Positions 50,974 to 64,000 of a stretch of 64,000 nucleotides of DNA are shown here, one piece after another. The stretch is taken from contig JAGGNK010010225.1 in assembly GCA_017590115.1 (NCBI GenBank), positions 1,922,001-1,986,000 of the forward strand. The letters run 5' to 3'. The translations under genes and the position numbers were made by a program. The notes under the pieces are model-generated. The model was not told where the DNA came from, did not search any database, and worked only from the letters and a program-made list of their open reading frames with translations. This DNA comes from Montifringilla adamsi (lineage: Eukaryota; Chordata; Aves; Passeriformes; Passeridae). The stretch's first letter is position 1. The number at the start of each line of letters is the position of its first letter.

Positions 50974-53900
50974 ATGTAGTACTATCTATAGTATTCTTCA
51001 AAGGTACCAGTCAAGTTGTTCCAGCAATTAATTTGGACATTTTTCCAGTATAAAAAAATACTGAGCAAACTATATGACTATGGTATACCTGTATAGCTGC
51101 TGAGGGAGAAATCTGTCCTAGAGAAATCAACTGGGGTTTTTTAGTATAAAAATAAGCCACACTCCTTATAAGCCATATTAGCCATATTAAATAGCCTAAC
51201 AGTAATCAGTGTCTGAGAAGGAGAAAATAGCCACACGATTAATTTAATGTTTGCAAAGTTTGCTGAAATGGGAATCTTTTGTGTTCCTACTGGAATTAGA
51301 TTAACACCAGCTCCTCCACTGCGTATTTTTTCATCTTAGTGTTATTCTGTGGCATGTCTATCCAGGGTTTTGTGTAGTGTTGTAACACTCTCCAGGATTT
51401 ATTTGCAGAGTCTGTGCACAGGGAGACTCCCTTTTAAGGAGCTGGAGATGCAATATATTCTGTTTCTTCTGTTGTTCTGCATCTCCTGCTTGTATTTTGG
51501 AGCCTTGCTTATAATTTGTTAGGAATTGTGTAAACCTTAAAATATCAAGGTGTTTTTATACTATAGTGCTTACATTCTATTAAAGATTTTACTTGCAAAA
51601 TAGATTTTACTGGAGACTGTGTTGTCCCTTCACTTGTAGGCTTTCTTTGTAGTAGGAGGCAATGTGAAAAGGAAGAAATTTACTTAAACCCAACTTATTT
51701 TAGTTCTCTGGAGCAAATGATATTTCCTGTGCTAAACACTCAGTAGCTGCATATTTTACATTATTTAAATGAAGATGTATGTCATTAGTCTTAAATAAAC
51801 TTGGAATTTGAAATGCCAAAAAGTCAGTTATTAGTAAGTTCTGTTTTGGATTAATGCACTAATCTATTTTCTTAATCCTAAAACCTATGTAGCAAAAATA
51901 ATCACATTGAAATGTAAGCTTTCTTTTTTCTTCTTCTCCTTCTTTCACTTTTTGCTGTTGAAATTTTTTCCCCTTAAGTATCATTAATGCTCACTTAAAA
52001 AACAAATTAAATTAAAAATAAATAAATAATTTTAAATTTAAGTTGATATGTATTTTCTCTTTGTTTAGTTAGTGGCTGATTAAACCTAACTGATTTAATG
52101 ACAGGCTGGTTAATTAGTTTGAATAGCTTTTGGTGTTGCCTCTAAACCATCTCTGTTGGGAGAATGGAGAAGGTGTTTCCAACAGCAAAGTCAGAGAAAC
52201 AATTTTAACAAGGTAAGAGAGGGGCTGAGAAATCCATCATTCTCTGCCCTTCAGTAGTGCTTGCAGGGAACATTTGGAAGAAGACAACTTTGAACCTCAG
52301 GCTAAAATTGAAAAGGAAGGTCTTGTGGTTAAGGAATTGGTTTGCATTGTGGGGGTGTGGATTCTGGTTGGAGAACTGCCATGGACGTTTCTCTTGTCCC
52401 CAGGCAGGTTACCCAAGCTCTTTGTTCCTCATCTGCTTGTATCACGTGGTGTTGGGGCTGCTTATGCCTATGCAGAGGATAAATTCATATAATGGATAAT
52501 AATCTAATGCAGAAGATGCTTGATGATAGTGTAGGAAAAATCTGTTTGAAACAGATGAGACTCGGGCATTTTCATTCAGGCAGTATATTTGGGATTTGCG
52601 AGTGCTCTTCAGAGCTGAGCAGCAGTCTTGTACCAGAGGGAATGAAGTGACAGTCAAAATAGAGTGTGGTCTTCCTTTCACCCAGATGTCACACTTAGCT
52701 CTCAGACAGTGCAGAGAAGTGGCAGTTGGCACTAGCACTGAAACAGCCACTTGCCCTTCTCTGGGTTTTGTTATTACTGGCTCATTTTGCTGCTAGCTTT
52801 TTCAGTGGTGATTTCTGTGCTTAGCAAGGCAGGGATAAGTGTGGTTAGAGGAAGCACACATGCACTTGCTGGCTCATTTTAAAAAGCCCCACCAATTTAT
52901 GAATATGGATTTTGTTAATGTAGGAGGAGTGACAGTAGGTTGTTAAATTAAGTAGTGTGCCTGGAATAATGAGTATATAAGTATTCAAAAGTTTTCTCCA
53001 GTCATTTTATATTTAAAACCAGCTGTTCAGTAAGAATCTATTTGGTCTTTAGCTTCACCTAATACTCTTTGTTCTTTATGATATATTTAAAAGACTGAAC
53101 TTTCTAAGTGAAAAGGTTGCTAAAAATTGCCATAACAATGACTATTTAATGTACAACTATATTTGTTAAATATGTATTATAATGAATGATGAAAAAAAAG
53201 TAATGAACTTGGTTAATTGAAAAATGCAGTTTGTTTCCATACAATAAACTAATGCAACTGTTTTTATAAGTATAACTCTTTTCATAAGTATCAACATTGT
53301 GCTTTAGATCTTGGAGGCTTTTGTGGATATCTTCCTGAGATGTTTGATTACTTTTTGGAATGTAATCCAGAGAGACAAAATTTGTTTAGTACTTAACTGT
53401 TGCATATAAAAATGTTGCTGTAAATGCTGTCTAAATGCTGCTGCGCTTCACTTTCCAAGATAGCATTTAATTTGTAGGTAATTTCAAGTTGAAGAGTGGA
53501 GATTCTTTACTACTCAGTTGTATAGCACAAGCCATAGTATTTGCCGTAGTTTCTGTTGCATCTGGATTTGTATTTCTCTTTGGATATTGATCTGAGGATT
53601 TATCTTCTGGTGGTAGAGGATTCTTCATCATAGCCATGGGAACAATTTGCCCAGAGTTAATCACTACTTAAAAAACTGCCTGTAGTATTTAGTGTGTATC
53701 AGCCTTTAACTCTTCAGTGAATCTCATGATGCTGAACTGAAGATACCTTGTATTACATTTGGGCTCTTTGTTCATTATTTTTGGGCAGGCTAAGTCGTTA
53801 TCTTTTGTCTGTGTTTGGAGTATCTAGACCAATGGAGTTTTCTTGCTGCGAGTCAGCTCTCCCAGTAACTTTAGTAATTTATGGTGATCCTGATGGTTTC

Positions 53901-54440
53901 AAAGTGTTTCAAAGTTTTTATTTATATGGGACACCAGAACTGTGTACGCATTCAGTTGTAGTTGCACTTGGGATCAAATACAAGGATAATGCATTCTGTT
54001 TGCTCCAACTCTGTATTTATTTCCTGCTTAAAAAGTTCAAAGATCATTAGCTTTTTAGGTCTTTTTTGGTCATTTTTAAAAAAATCAGGTTGTTAGTTTT
54101 GCCTCCTAAGTTTAATTGTTAGTCTGATTACAGTCATCACTCAGACTTCATGTTCCCTGGTGCTGCTTGGGTTCTCCAGACAGGCATCTCCATACCCACA
54201 CTCTTGTTATTTTCTATTTACTTGAGCTGCAGCATCCTGGTGCTTGTTATGCCATTTTATCCTGTATCCAGTATACTACTTGATCCAGGAACATATGGTA
54301 TAGTACTACCCAAGTGAGTGCCAGAAGTGTCAAAATGAAGGGTAGCACTTCACTACCCTTGTTTTGTTTGTTTGGGAAGGTGTTGGGAAGGATTGCTGTG
54401 GGAGCTGTCAACCTGCAGACTGCTCTCTCCACAGTTAGCG

Positions 54441-54489
54441 TATCCCCAGTGATCTTTCTTGGGCATATCCCCAGTGATCTTTCTTGGGC
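54441..54489. repeat. 25-bp tandem duplication, two copies
   Basis: TATCCCCAGTGATCTTTC followed by TTGGGC occurs at 54441 and again at 54466 with no mismatch over 24 bases. It is a simple recent tandem duplication in OSBPL10 intron 1. Confidence 0.93.
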
Positions 54490-56487
54490 TTTCTCATGGT
54501 GCATGCAGGCCCTGTTTTTTGAGAGGGGAAAAATAGCAGTTAATTGTTTGTTTAGGAGGACAATAATTTTAAAATATAGTTGAGGAAAGTTATTATTAGT
54601 TGGAAGAATTATTTGACCAAAATAATCAGTAGGTTTTCCTTACGCCAAATTTTTATGAGTCATTTCTTTTCCAGGTGAATCCTGTATCATGTAATTATGA
54701 CTTTTTTGTCACTAGATATATAATTTTATTTTGACAGTATGGGAAAGCATGATGTTGGCTGATGATAGCCTATTTTCATATCATCAGCAATCTTTATGGA
54801 AATTTTTCCTCCCATGTTGGTCATTGCTAAGCACTGCAAAGCCAAGTACTGATTGCCAGAATACCCTATTAGAAATACATTCACTCAAACAACCTCATTT
54901 AGTTATATTTTGAGGGTAGCTCCATCTTTTAACTGTTTTTCAGTGCATTAATTTTCTGTGGTTTGGGTGCTTGCCCATTGTTTTTGAGGAAGAGGAGCTG
55001 AATACACCAAGTATTGATGAACTGTAACCCTTTTTTGTCATTCAGTATATGCGTGGTGTAACCTAACAGTTTTGTTAGTGGTATTTTTTTTTGTTAAAAT
55101 TGCAGTGAACTTTGGAGTATGAGCCTTCAAACTGAAAGACAGGGATACAGTGATGTGTAGTACTAATTGCTAAATGCTTGGTGCTTGTTTAGGACCTTCC
55201 TGCAGGCTAAATGTGGTTGCTGTTGGTATCAGCATTTGTAGGTGCCTGAAGAGGTACTTGACTGAAAAGATCTTAGGCTGTCAGTTGGAAGATTCTAAGT
55301 TGAAATCCCTAAATTAATATTTTTATTATGCTTTTGAGTAAGTTGCTATTACAAGTTCGTGTATCAAGTACATATTTCTCAGTGACTGAGGAGATGCCTT
55401 TTTTCAGCTGCACAGCCATTCAGGGGTTATCTGTTCCAGGGTTAGGACCTGTGCCTTATGTAGCATGCCTCTAGTCAGGTTTACAAGATTTTTTATAAAA
55501 TAAGTTGATGTTTATTTGATTTGCTTGAGAATGGACTTGGAGCACAGTCAAGAATAGTGGTGAGACAGGAAGTACATAAATGTAAGGTGGGGCTGTGTGT
55601 TGGTAAAGCTTCAGTGTTTACCTTATATACAGAATCGTGAACCACACTTCACTTAGAGCTGTGTTGGTTGCTACATCTTTCATTGAGGTAGGGCACACAC
55701 ACTGTGAGAAAATCTGCATGCTGCAGTCAGAGTAGTGTGTTTAACCTCAGCTGCAGAAAGGTGTGTGTGTTTTTCCAGCTTTGGAATATGGAGAAAGTCT
55801 TCCTAGTAAAAGGAGACTTGTTTAAGCAAATACGGGCAAGACCAGGCATTCTGCTATTTGTGCACTTGAATTTATGAAATGAAAAAAAAAAGAGGGAAGA
55901 AGAGGGGAAAAGGCCAATTTCTTGTCTGTTGCCATTATTTGGAGTTGTGTAAAGTTTGTGTGTAGTGCTTTTATCATGGTGATAGGGGGAAAATAATGAA
56001 CTTTATCATGAAGAAGGTACCAAGGCGTAGACAAATCAACTTTATCCCAGCCCAAACCAGCACAGTGGAGGAGGAAAACAGGTTATTCACTGCTGCAAGC
56101 ATCAAGCATTTGGCATTTTTGGTTGGGTGGTCATTTGATTTTTGTATTTTTGTTTTGAATGTTTTTTTAGCTGAAAGTTTGCCTTCCACATCATAAAATG
56201 TAGTGTGGGTTTTGTCTCTACTTTCTTCACTTCTCTGCTTTTCTCCTGTTTTATCTTACCAGCTTAGTGAGCTTTGTTTTACACTGTGTGAGTGTATCAA
56301 AATTCATCTTATTTTTATTATGCAAGTAGAAGGAAGGGATAGCTTGGCAATAGAACAAGGGAGGAAATAAAAGAGTAGAATGTCTGGAGAGTTTTAGAAA
56401 AGGGGTTAAAACGTCTGAAGGATGGACTGATGAAGGCAAAGCACACTGTAGTGACAGGACAGTAGTTTCACAATGAAAGAGTTTAAA

Positions 56488-56712
56488 TGAGATGTTGGGA
56501 AGAAATTCTTTACTGTGAGTATGGCAAGGCACTGGCACAGGTTGCCCAGAGAAGTTGTGGATGCCTCATCCCTGGAAATGTTCAAGGCCAGGCTGGATGG
56601 GGCTTTGAACAACCTGCTCTAGTGAAAGGTATTCCCTGCAATGGCAGGAGGAGTGGAACTGGGTGATCTTTAAGGTCCCTTCCAACCCAAACCATTCTGT
56701 GATTCTGTCTAA
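56488..56712 (+). mobile_element. CR1 LINE 3' fragment
   Basis: The plus strand reads GATGTTGGGAAGAAATTCTT, then GGTTGCCCAGAGAAGTTGTG, TTCAAGGCCAGGCTGGATGG and GGTCCCTTCCAACCCAAACC. It ends with the tail ATTCTGTGATTCTGT. This is the classic avian CR1 3' end, 5'-truncated, in the same orientation as OSBPL10. Confidence 0.95.
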
Positions 56713-58862
56713 GGAAAGAAATGGGTAAGACTGAAGTCGGTGCTCAAATGAGGACAGCACAAGGCTAGACCTTTACTTCTTTAAAAAGAAAGTCTGGAAG
56801 TTGTATAACAAAGCCAAGTGAGGGAATTTGCTCTTATTTATACATTTTAATATTGTCATTAAGAATGGCCCACAAGAAGTAGTGAGGAAAGTAATGTTTT
56901 TTTAAATTGCAGAATGTGTAGTGAGGATTTTTCTGGTTTTGCTTTCTTCCCTTTGCCACCTTCTGTAGCAGAGCTAATTTCAGGTAAGTAGAGGACTGAT
57001 GTGAATAGCAGTCAGAGGAAGCTACTGACAGCATCCACCTGGATATATATTAACGTGCCAGACTTACCTTTGCCCTTTTAAACATGGAATTGTTTATATG
57101 GTAATTCAGGCAGCTGTGATGATTAAACTATTTTCTTGCTAAAGGTTATAGGTATTGTTTTTTCATTTTTGATTTGAACACTGGTGATCTTGATTTTTGT
57201 AGAACAGTATTTGTAGAAGTATATATATGTGTACAAAGCAGCAGCCTAATGCATAAAAGGTCTTCAGAAGTTATGTTTGCTCACCAATCTAAATACTCTT
57301 TCTTCAGAAGGATCAAGGCTAATGCTTTGCATATCTTGCAACATGTTGATGAAACCACCCTCTTACAGGTTCTGTGAACTCTATGTATAATGTTTCTAAG
57401 AGACACGTTGACAAGATACTTGTTAAAGATTGCTGCATATCAGCTGACAGGATAAAGACCAAACATGGAAACTTAAACTTCTCATTTCAGTCAATGAATT
57501 AATAGTCCTAAGAGTAAAGGCAAGGGAAATACTATTGGATTGTGAAGTATTGGCAGAGAAAGTTGAAAAGTTACAACTATTCTGAGATGATGTAAGAAAG
57601 GTCTGGTTTCTGCAAAGCTTTGTTTGAACAGGCTGGGTGCAGAAGAGCTGGAAGGAAACTGACATGCTGATCTTGTTATCAAGATTCTTACTTTGTATAT
57701 CGTATTTTCTCCCATATGATGTGTAAAGAAAATACTGCATCGAATATGTTCATTCTTCCCAACTGAGAACTTTTCAGATTGCGGATAAAGAAGAAAAATT
57801 TCAAATGCTAGGAAGAACGAACAGAAGGGGAGACATAAAATTGAGGACTTCAGAAATTGCCAAAGCAAGACCTTAACTTGCCTTTGCTTCTTTTTTTCTT
57901 CTGTGTGTTTCTCTCCCTATATATAAGAAGTATATGCAGTTCACAAAAATGGCATTAATATAACATAGATGAGTTCTCAGCCCCCTGTATAAGGCAGTGA
58001 AATTAATAGTTCTTGTTCAACGGGTTTTGCAAGTGAAATAATATTTTAAATGAAACTTACAGTTGGGAGAAATGCCAACATTCGTGTGGTTCAAGTTTGA
58101 GAATCTAGATGATAAACTATCTGCATTTTGAAAGTGAAAATAACTCCTATAACCATTGCAGTAAAAAACCACAGAACATGTTTCAAACCAGATATTTTAT
58201 TCCATCAACTTGCACAAAAATTATTGTTGAAATAGATGTGTTCAGAAGGCGTTTGCCTGCTAGAAAATATCTGGCATTTCATGTATTCACTTAGAATATA
58301 TCCTAATACTTTGTATCTGGAACAACTATAGAGAATATACTCTCAATTAATTGTATAAGAAGTACAGAGTGGAATGGAGGAGTGAAGAATTGGCTTGAGT
58401 ACTGGTGTCTCCTGGCATAATGTATTTATCTTTTTCTCTTGGAAATGACCTCTAAAATTTTTGTTTCCCTTTTGCTGGTGGTAAACAGATTTTATTACTA
58501 TGAGTATCTTCCACTTAAATTACATGAGTAATGTAGATATGTCCACAAGCCAAAAATACCTAAATGAATGTGAGGCAGGTATCAGAAGGCTAGATTCTTG
58601 AATACAGAAGGTTTGTATAGGCATTGTAACTCTGGTGACCTAGATTGATGAAGATGAGCACTCTTCTGATAAAAGGTGTTTCAAAATATTTCACGTTCTA
58701 TTTTGTTAGAAATGGTAAAGGAAGAAAACCTTGAGCTTACGTTTCTGTCAGTACTGCAGTGCATTACACAATAAAAATGAAATACTTACTAAAACTGGTT
58801 TGCAGCACAACTGTTCTATTGTTTAAACTTTTAACACCGTATTTTGGGGTGATAGTGTTTTC

Positions 58863-58892
58863 TTAAAAAACCCAAAGTTTTGGGTTTTTTAA
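58863..58892. repeat. 14-bp perfect inverted repeat with 2-base loop
   Basis: TTAAAAAACCCAAA (58863-58876), then GT, then TTTGGGTTTTTTAA (58879-58892). The arms match perfectly. A single-stranded or RNA form would make a tight hairpin. Confidence 0.9.
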
Positions 58893-60549
58893 AAAGTTTT
58901 TATCTTTCATCTGAAAACACCACAGGTACTTCACAAAATTTGAAACATCAGATGTGATGCTTAACATTCCTGAGGTCAGAGTAAGAGAGGCTGGATCTCT
59001 AACTGACCACATCTTTCCTCATTAAATGATTGCTAGATTATAAATATATATTCTTTTTCTTTTCTTGATGTAATGGTGAGGTCTAAAAATGACTCTCATT
59101 GATTGATTACAAGATGGTTTTAAAATCTCAACATCAATTTTTCAGTTTACAGGAAGGTTATTATTTCTTGAGGTCTTTTATTCCTTGATGTTTTTAGCTG
59201 CAGACTAGAAAGCAGCAGTGACGAGTTTCTATCTCCTGGCAATGATTCTTGCTGAGGACAGGGCATTGCAAAACAAGGATGAACTCTGAAGGTCTGGCAA
59301 AGAAGTCAGTGAACTGTGATACAACCTCAGTAGAACTCTGCTGACTCAAGGCAGCTAATTGAAAATTTATGCAATAATATCCATGGATAGGATGTGGTTA
59401 TGCTTTGAACCTCATTGCATTGCGTTATTGTAATGCAGTACGGTCAGTATCTTTCTTTGACAGGTTCTTGTTCTTAAGGAGTTGACTTCAACAAAGTAGC
59501 TTCTGAATATTGAAAAGATGTCAACTTGAAATCTAATGGATCTAAAAACAAACTAGGAGTATTCTTGAATATATTTGAAACCTTTTCTGTCATTTTAAAA
59601 ACATAAATGAAATGCTTACCAGTCCTTAACATAACATGTACTGAGAAAAAAAAAGAAAAATTATCTTACATACTATGGCAATCTTTATTAATAGAGTTAC
59701 TTCCTTTTGTAGATCACTATGTAAAATTAAATTTTTAAAAAATTAACTATGTAATCATGCTGTACTTCCCTGTCTACCCTTCTGTTGCCAGTACCTCTGT
59801 TCTCTTTTGTTTCTTCAAGCTATTTTGAACATCCTAAGGCACTTCTGTGATTCCATATTCTGTTTGTAAAAACTGCATTTAAAATTGATGCTGATGCAAG
59901 TCCTGTCCAGTTAGGTCTGTGTATACATTTAATACTTAACAGGCATCATGCAGTATATCTGCAATTGTTCCACACCCAATATGGAATGCAGTTTACTATG
60001 CCAAGTGAAGTCATCATCAGGGAGATAATACAAGGGATCTGGAGGCTGCTGATAAAATGTGTAGTTCATATTTTTCTATTCCTTCTTTTCTCTCTGTTTC
60101 TCTCTGGGACGCCACTTTAATCCAAACATGCTATTGAGGCTTATTTCAGAATTATCTCTTCTCCTCCCAAGTCCCAAATTGCACTGGTTAGGGGAAAATT
60201 GATAATTTTCCCTAGAAGTGAAAGCTGGGGCAGCTGATCTGGGAGTAGTTCTGTCTAGCTGGGTCTCTTTGCTCCTGGATGAGAAAAACACAGAGACTGG
60301 AACACCAGAAACTTCTAATTCCTTGTTTTTCTTCTGTCATTAAATATCTTGCTAACAGGACTGCTAGTTCCGCCCCCCCCCCAGTTGTTACACGTTGATA
60401 GTAAAAACCCTAGTGAAAATGTAGTTATGCTGGGAAAAGCACTGGTACGCTTATCCTTCTTTTCTAATTAAGATACTAATTTAGACTTGATAGTCATAAG
60501 AAGCTGTGAGAACAGCCAGTATCTTAAAGCAGAGCTCACAAATGTGAGA

Positions 60550-61200
60550 ATGGGTTGCAGTGAGCAGTTGATAAACCTGTGGGTTGTGACAGCCGTGTTC
60601 AGCTGCTCTGTCCTTGCCAGGGGATCAGGGCTTCAAACTGCTGGTTTGCTTCTGCAGCTTTCTGGTAATGCAGTGCTTTCCCAGCCTTTATGTCCTGGCA
60701 TGCCCCGTGCTGTTTAGGGGGTGTGGGCAGGTGATGCCCACATTCCCCACACTCAGTCTTTTGCCCTGGTGGTTTGTGCTGACTGCTCTCAGCGCTGCTT
60801 TGGTGCGCTCAGCGCTGCACGGCCTGGGGTTCATCTGCGCCTCTGAGCTCACTGGTGAGAGCTTTCAGCTCTGCTGAGCTCATTCACAGCCCTGGGCCCA
60901 AAGGATAGATGGCAGGCATGGCATGGCTTGCTTCATTCAGTGCTTTAAATGCTGTTGGCCAAAGGAAATCCTGTGACAGATACTGTAATTTTGCTGTGCT
61001 GTGAACCGAAAGGCTGGCAGATTATTCAAATGTATCTCAGGGTTTCCCATAGCTCCTGTCTGTGAGGGAGGAGTATTGGAAGTGTCTCCCTGTGCTTTGA
61101 CATTTTGTGGAGGGGTCAGATGACTGTGGAAACTGGTGGGAGGCTTAGGTGGCTGCTGCTTGGGCAGGAGGTTTCTAGTGGGAATCCCCAAGTTGAGGGA
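60550..61200. other. GC-richer island within OSBPL10 intron 1
   Basis: Composition rises above the surrounding AT-rich intron. The core at 60770-60860 contains CTCAGCGCTGC twice (around 60788 and 60808) with several CpGs. It is not a full CpG island by eye. No exon is recognised. Confidence 0.4.
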
Positions 61201-64000
61201 CAAGCTGCAGAAAATAGCTGGACCGTCTAAGCAGACTGGAGCAGCTTACAACTGCTCATCACTTAGGGTCTTATCTTTTCTCTATGCTAGTTTTTAAATA
61301 TAGGAATTAAAGCCTTGAGAAGAGCTGAACAGCTGCCAGCTGTAGTCTTGCTCCTTGAGCTGAACAAACAGGCTGGCAGTGCAATATTAAGCTTTTCTGC
61401 AGGATCAGATAAATGATACGAGTCCGTCTGTCCTCCTTTCTGTGTTCTAAGGATCTCTCTCTTTCCCGTTTATTTGATCTTGCTTTTTGATACTGTGACA
61501 GCAAGGGGAGTAGTGCCATAGGAGATGGACTGAGGAGAAGAAAACATTTGAAAGTAAGGAGATCAGATATGAAAATATTACAGGTGCTAAAAATTAGAGG
61601 TAGATGAGCTGTGACTTTAGGTTCCAGAGAGGAGGCTAATGACATGATGTTTTTTATAGGTTTTATACCCCTTGAGCTTAAAAATTGATTTTTCAAAAGT
61701 GGCACTTGAACAGATCGAGCACAAGAGGCAGGAATAGGTGTCTCAACTGAGGGAGCTGGAAAGCTTAGTGGAACTGTCTCTAGTAATAGAGAAAGCAGCT
61801 GGTAGGTAGGCAAAAATGTAGTGCAGTTTCTCACAGATAGTTTTTGCTTGTGATGGTGTCAGGACATCATGAACAGATGCCTGAGAGACTGAAAATACCT
61901 ACTCTGAGCTCTCATGTTGAATTTTAACTTTTATTGAATAATTCCCTCAACTGGATTTAATTATTAGAATGCTGAATTGTCTGCTTTTTAACAGAAAATG
62001 AATAGAATTATGAAATTAACTTGGTTCTGGAAATGTGAAAATGATTTCTGCTCTGGCTATTTATTTACTTATTGCCTCCATTTGTTTTGTGCTTACATTT
62101 TTGGTTTGTTGGTAGGTACTTGGATTCTTGGATGGATCTCTTCAGTTTAAAGGAGTATTTTACACTTGTGGGTTGGTTTAGTGCACTCCCCTTGCACCTC
62201 CTTTCTGTACACACGTGCCAATAGTGGGTTCAAAGGTTCACTTAAGTTGTGTCATGTTTGTACTGCTGAAGGAAAAAATGAAACTACCTTTTGTCTTTCC
62301 CTTCACAGGAAAAAAGTTCAGCTTCTTGAAATCCACGCAATTGAATTTTTTTCCTCAAGTTTTTTTTGTGCATGGTTACCTGCGTTTTCATTCTTTCAGA
62401 GACTGAGTAGTAGGCAAGCTGGCTACTGCAGCAAGCTTGAGGCTTACTCTTAGAGGAGTCTAAGAATATGCCTGAAATGGTTGCTCTGCTTGTGTTTTAG
62501 TCTGTTATTAATAAGTTTTTTGTCCAACTAATTTGTGGGTTTTTTGGTATTTATTTGTTTGTTTGTGGGTTTTTTTCAGGTTTTTTTTTTTTTTTTTTAC
62601 TGTTCTTTTATCATGCTGTCTGCTTCTGAGTGCTTGAAATGAAATGAAAAGCAGAGAAAGGTACCTTGTCAAATGCTGCAGTGCAGGACCAGTGTGAGTA
62701 CTGAGGACTGTGGGGAAGGCGGTAATAGGGTACCAAACAGCACTGCAGAGCAGAAGTGACCTTCAAATGTCAAATCTCTGTTAGAAAGAGACTTAAGAGG
62801 TTGTGCTCTATAAAGTGAATGAACAATACTGCTTTACAATGTTTTATATTGAGAAATAGTAAGTTTTTTGAAATGGCTGTTAAAAAAATGCCTCTCTCTG
62901 TAGTTCAGTTTTTCAGTTGGGATGTTTCTTTTGGACTTTTCCCTAACCTCTTTTTTTTTTTTACCCTACCCTTTTTTTGCTTCAGCATTTCTGATTGTAA
63001 TCTGGATGTCTCAGATACAGTGTGCAAGAGGAATTATTTTTTGGGGGAAGGAAGAAGTGGAAATAAATCATATGTTGTCTATTTGTGGTGCCAGGTAAGA
63101 GAAACTATCAGCTAAGGAGCAACGTCTATCAAGACTGTTTGCAAACAGTTGATAACATTTGATAAACTAAAAAAAGGCTACAGACAAGTGGAGAAGTAGA
63201 GAAGTACTTAACACACCATTGATTTTTTAATCATAATTAGGGACAAGGAGAAAAACTAGATGGAAGAAGTCTTTAAACTACACTTGCAGGAAAGACATTG
63301 AAATAAATTCTAGGTCATTACTGAAGAGAACTTAGTGTGGTTGAGCAATTTTATTTGCTTCTGTTTTTTAAAGCTGTGGACTTCTGGTAACTGAAGGAAA
63401 ACATACTGCTTATGTCTGCTAGTTGAGGAAATGGTTATGCTATAAACTTTCCTTCTTCCAAATCTCCCTGTAGCATTTAATTATTATAATTGTAGAGTTT
63501 CATGAAAAAGGTTGAAATGTAGCCTAAATGTTCAGGCACTAAAAGTAAGATTTGGGGTTTCAGCTGTTACTAGAACCATTAAACTTCAAGTCTAATAGAT
63601 ATCTCACAACTTGATGTTACAACCTGTCATGTGGAAAAAAGCCTGCTGTTGCTATATTCAAGGAAGGTTTTTGCCTTTACCTAAAGGGGAGAGCACAAGC
63701 CTGACCTGAGAGACTATAAACACCTGAAGTTGAGCTAGAAGCAGACTCTAAGAGATATTTTATTTGTCTCATTAAGTTAGTTCATTGTTCCATAGCTTTA
63801 TCTTTTCCAGGCAGTTCATTTGCTTAATGCCATTAATAAGCAGAGACATTGTCAGCATGTTTAAAATAATTTGACTTTGCTACAATGTTGTCATTATTGG
63901 CCTAATTTCTTCAATACCCATGTACTATTTTATTTCAAAAGGGAAGAATTTAAACTTTCCTTTTGAAGCTGTTGGTTCATAGCTGTTCATAGCTCAAAAG

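Larger units (their letters stand above)
46778..64000 (+). other. OSBPL10: OSBPL10 intron 1, partial (at least 17.2 kb)
   Basis: From the exon 1 donor to the window end I find no continuation of the PH domain (a YFVLDFE-like exon). The intron is T- and G-rich on the plus strand and holds one CR1 fragment, small repeats and homopolymer runs. A 175-codon minus-strand frame at 61307-61834 shows no recognised similarity. Confidence 0.8.

Noticed and set aside
61307..61834. 175-codon minus-strand open frame in OSBPL10 intron 1
   Set aside because: It is Ser/Leu-rich with no family similarity that I recognise, and nothing around it looks like a gene.

Overview
This is a 64 kb piece of a vertebrate nuclear genome, most likely a bird. 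It has long AT-rich introns, canonical GT-AG splice sites, two CpG islands, several fragments of CR1 LINEs (two ending in the typical ATTCTATG-type or ATTCTGTG-type 3' tail) and solo retroviral LTRs, one of which resembles a common avian ERVL LTR family. There are no operons, CRISPR arrays or bacterial genes. Most open reading frames in the window are chance frames in introns, intergenic DNA or simple repeats.

Layout. Positions 1-22352 hold the gene for glycerol-3-phosphate dehydrogenase 1-like protein (GPD1L) on the minus strand. I resolved exons 1 to 7 to the base. They join in frame to 321 codons plus two bases. The last exon (about 32 residues) and the 3' UTR lie to the left of the window. 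A CpG island promoter (about 22.0-22.55 kb) surrounds the start codon. Intron 5 holds two solo LTRs in opposite orientations, each flanked by a perfect 5-bp target duplication. Intron 2 holds a CR1 fragment with a palindrome.

Positions 22.55-45.65 kb are intergenic. Just upstream of the GPD1L promoter is a divergent pair of CR1 fragments. Further right are a weak CR1-like remnant, a 43-copy perfect (TTTTC)n array, a 58-bp perfect direct duplication and another CR1 fragment. I see no gene here.

Positions 45.65-64 kb hold a second CpG island and exon 1 of OSBPL10 (oxysterol-binding protein-related protein 10, ORP10) on the plus strand, interrupted by a 121-base run of N. The rest of the window is its first intron. 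The divergent order GPD1L(-) / OSBPL10(+) matches the conserved vertebrate neighbourhood (human 3p22-p23).

The two genes are not known to share a pathway. GPD1L is a cytosolic NAD-dependent glycerol-3-phosphate dehydrogenase homologue also linked to cardiac sodium channel function. ORP10 is a lipid-transfer protein at ER contact sites. I found no convincing new biological system. The most interesting items are a valine in GPD1L at the position of a human disease substitution, the two intronic solo LTRs, the long pentanucleotide array, and a frame conflict across the assembly gap in OSBPL10 exon 1.
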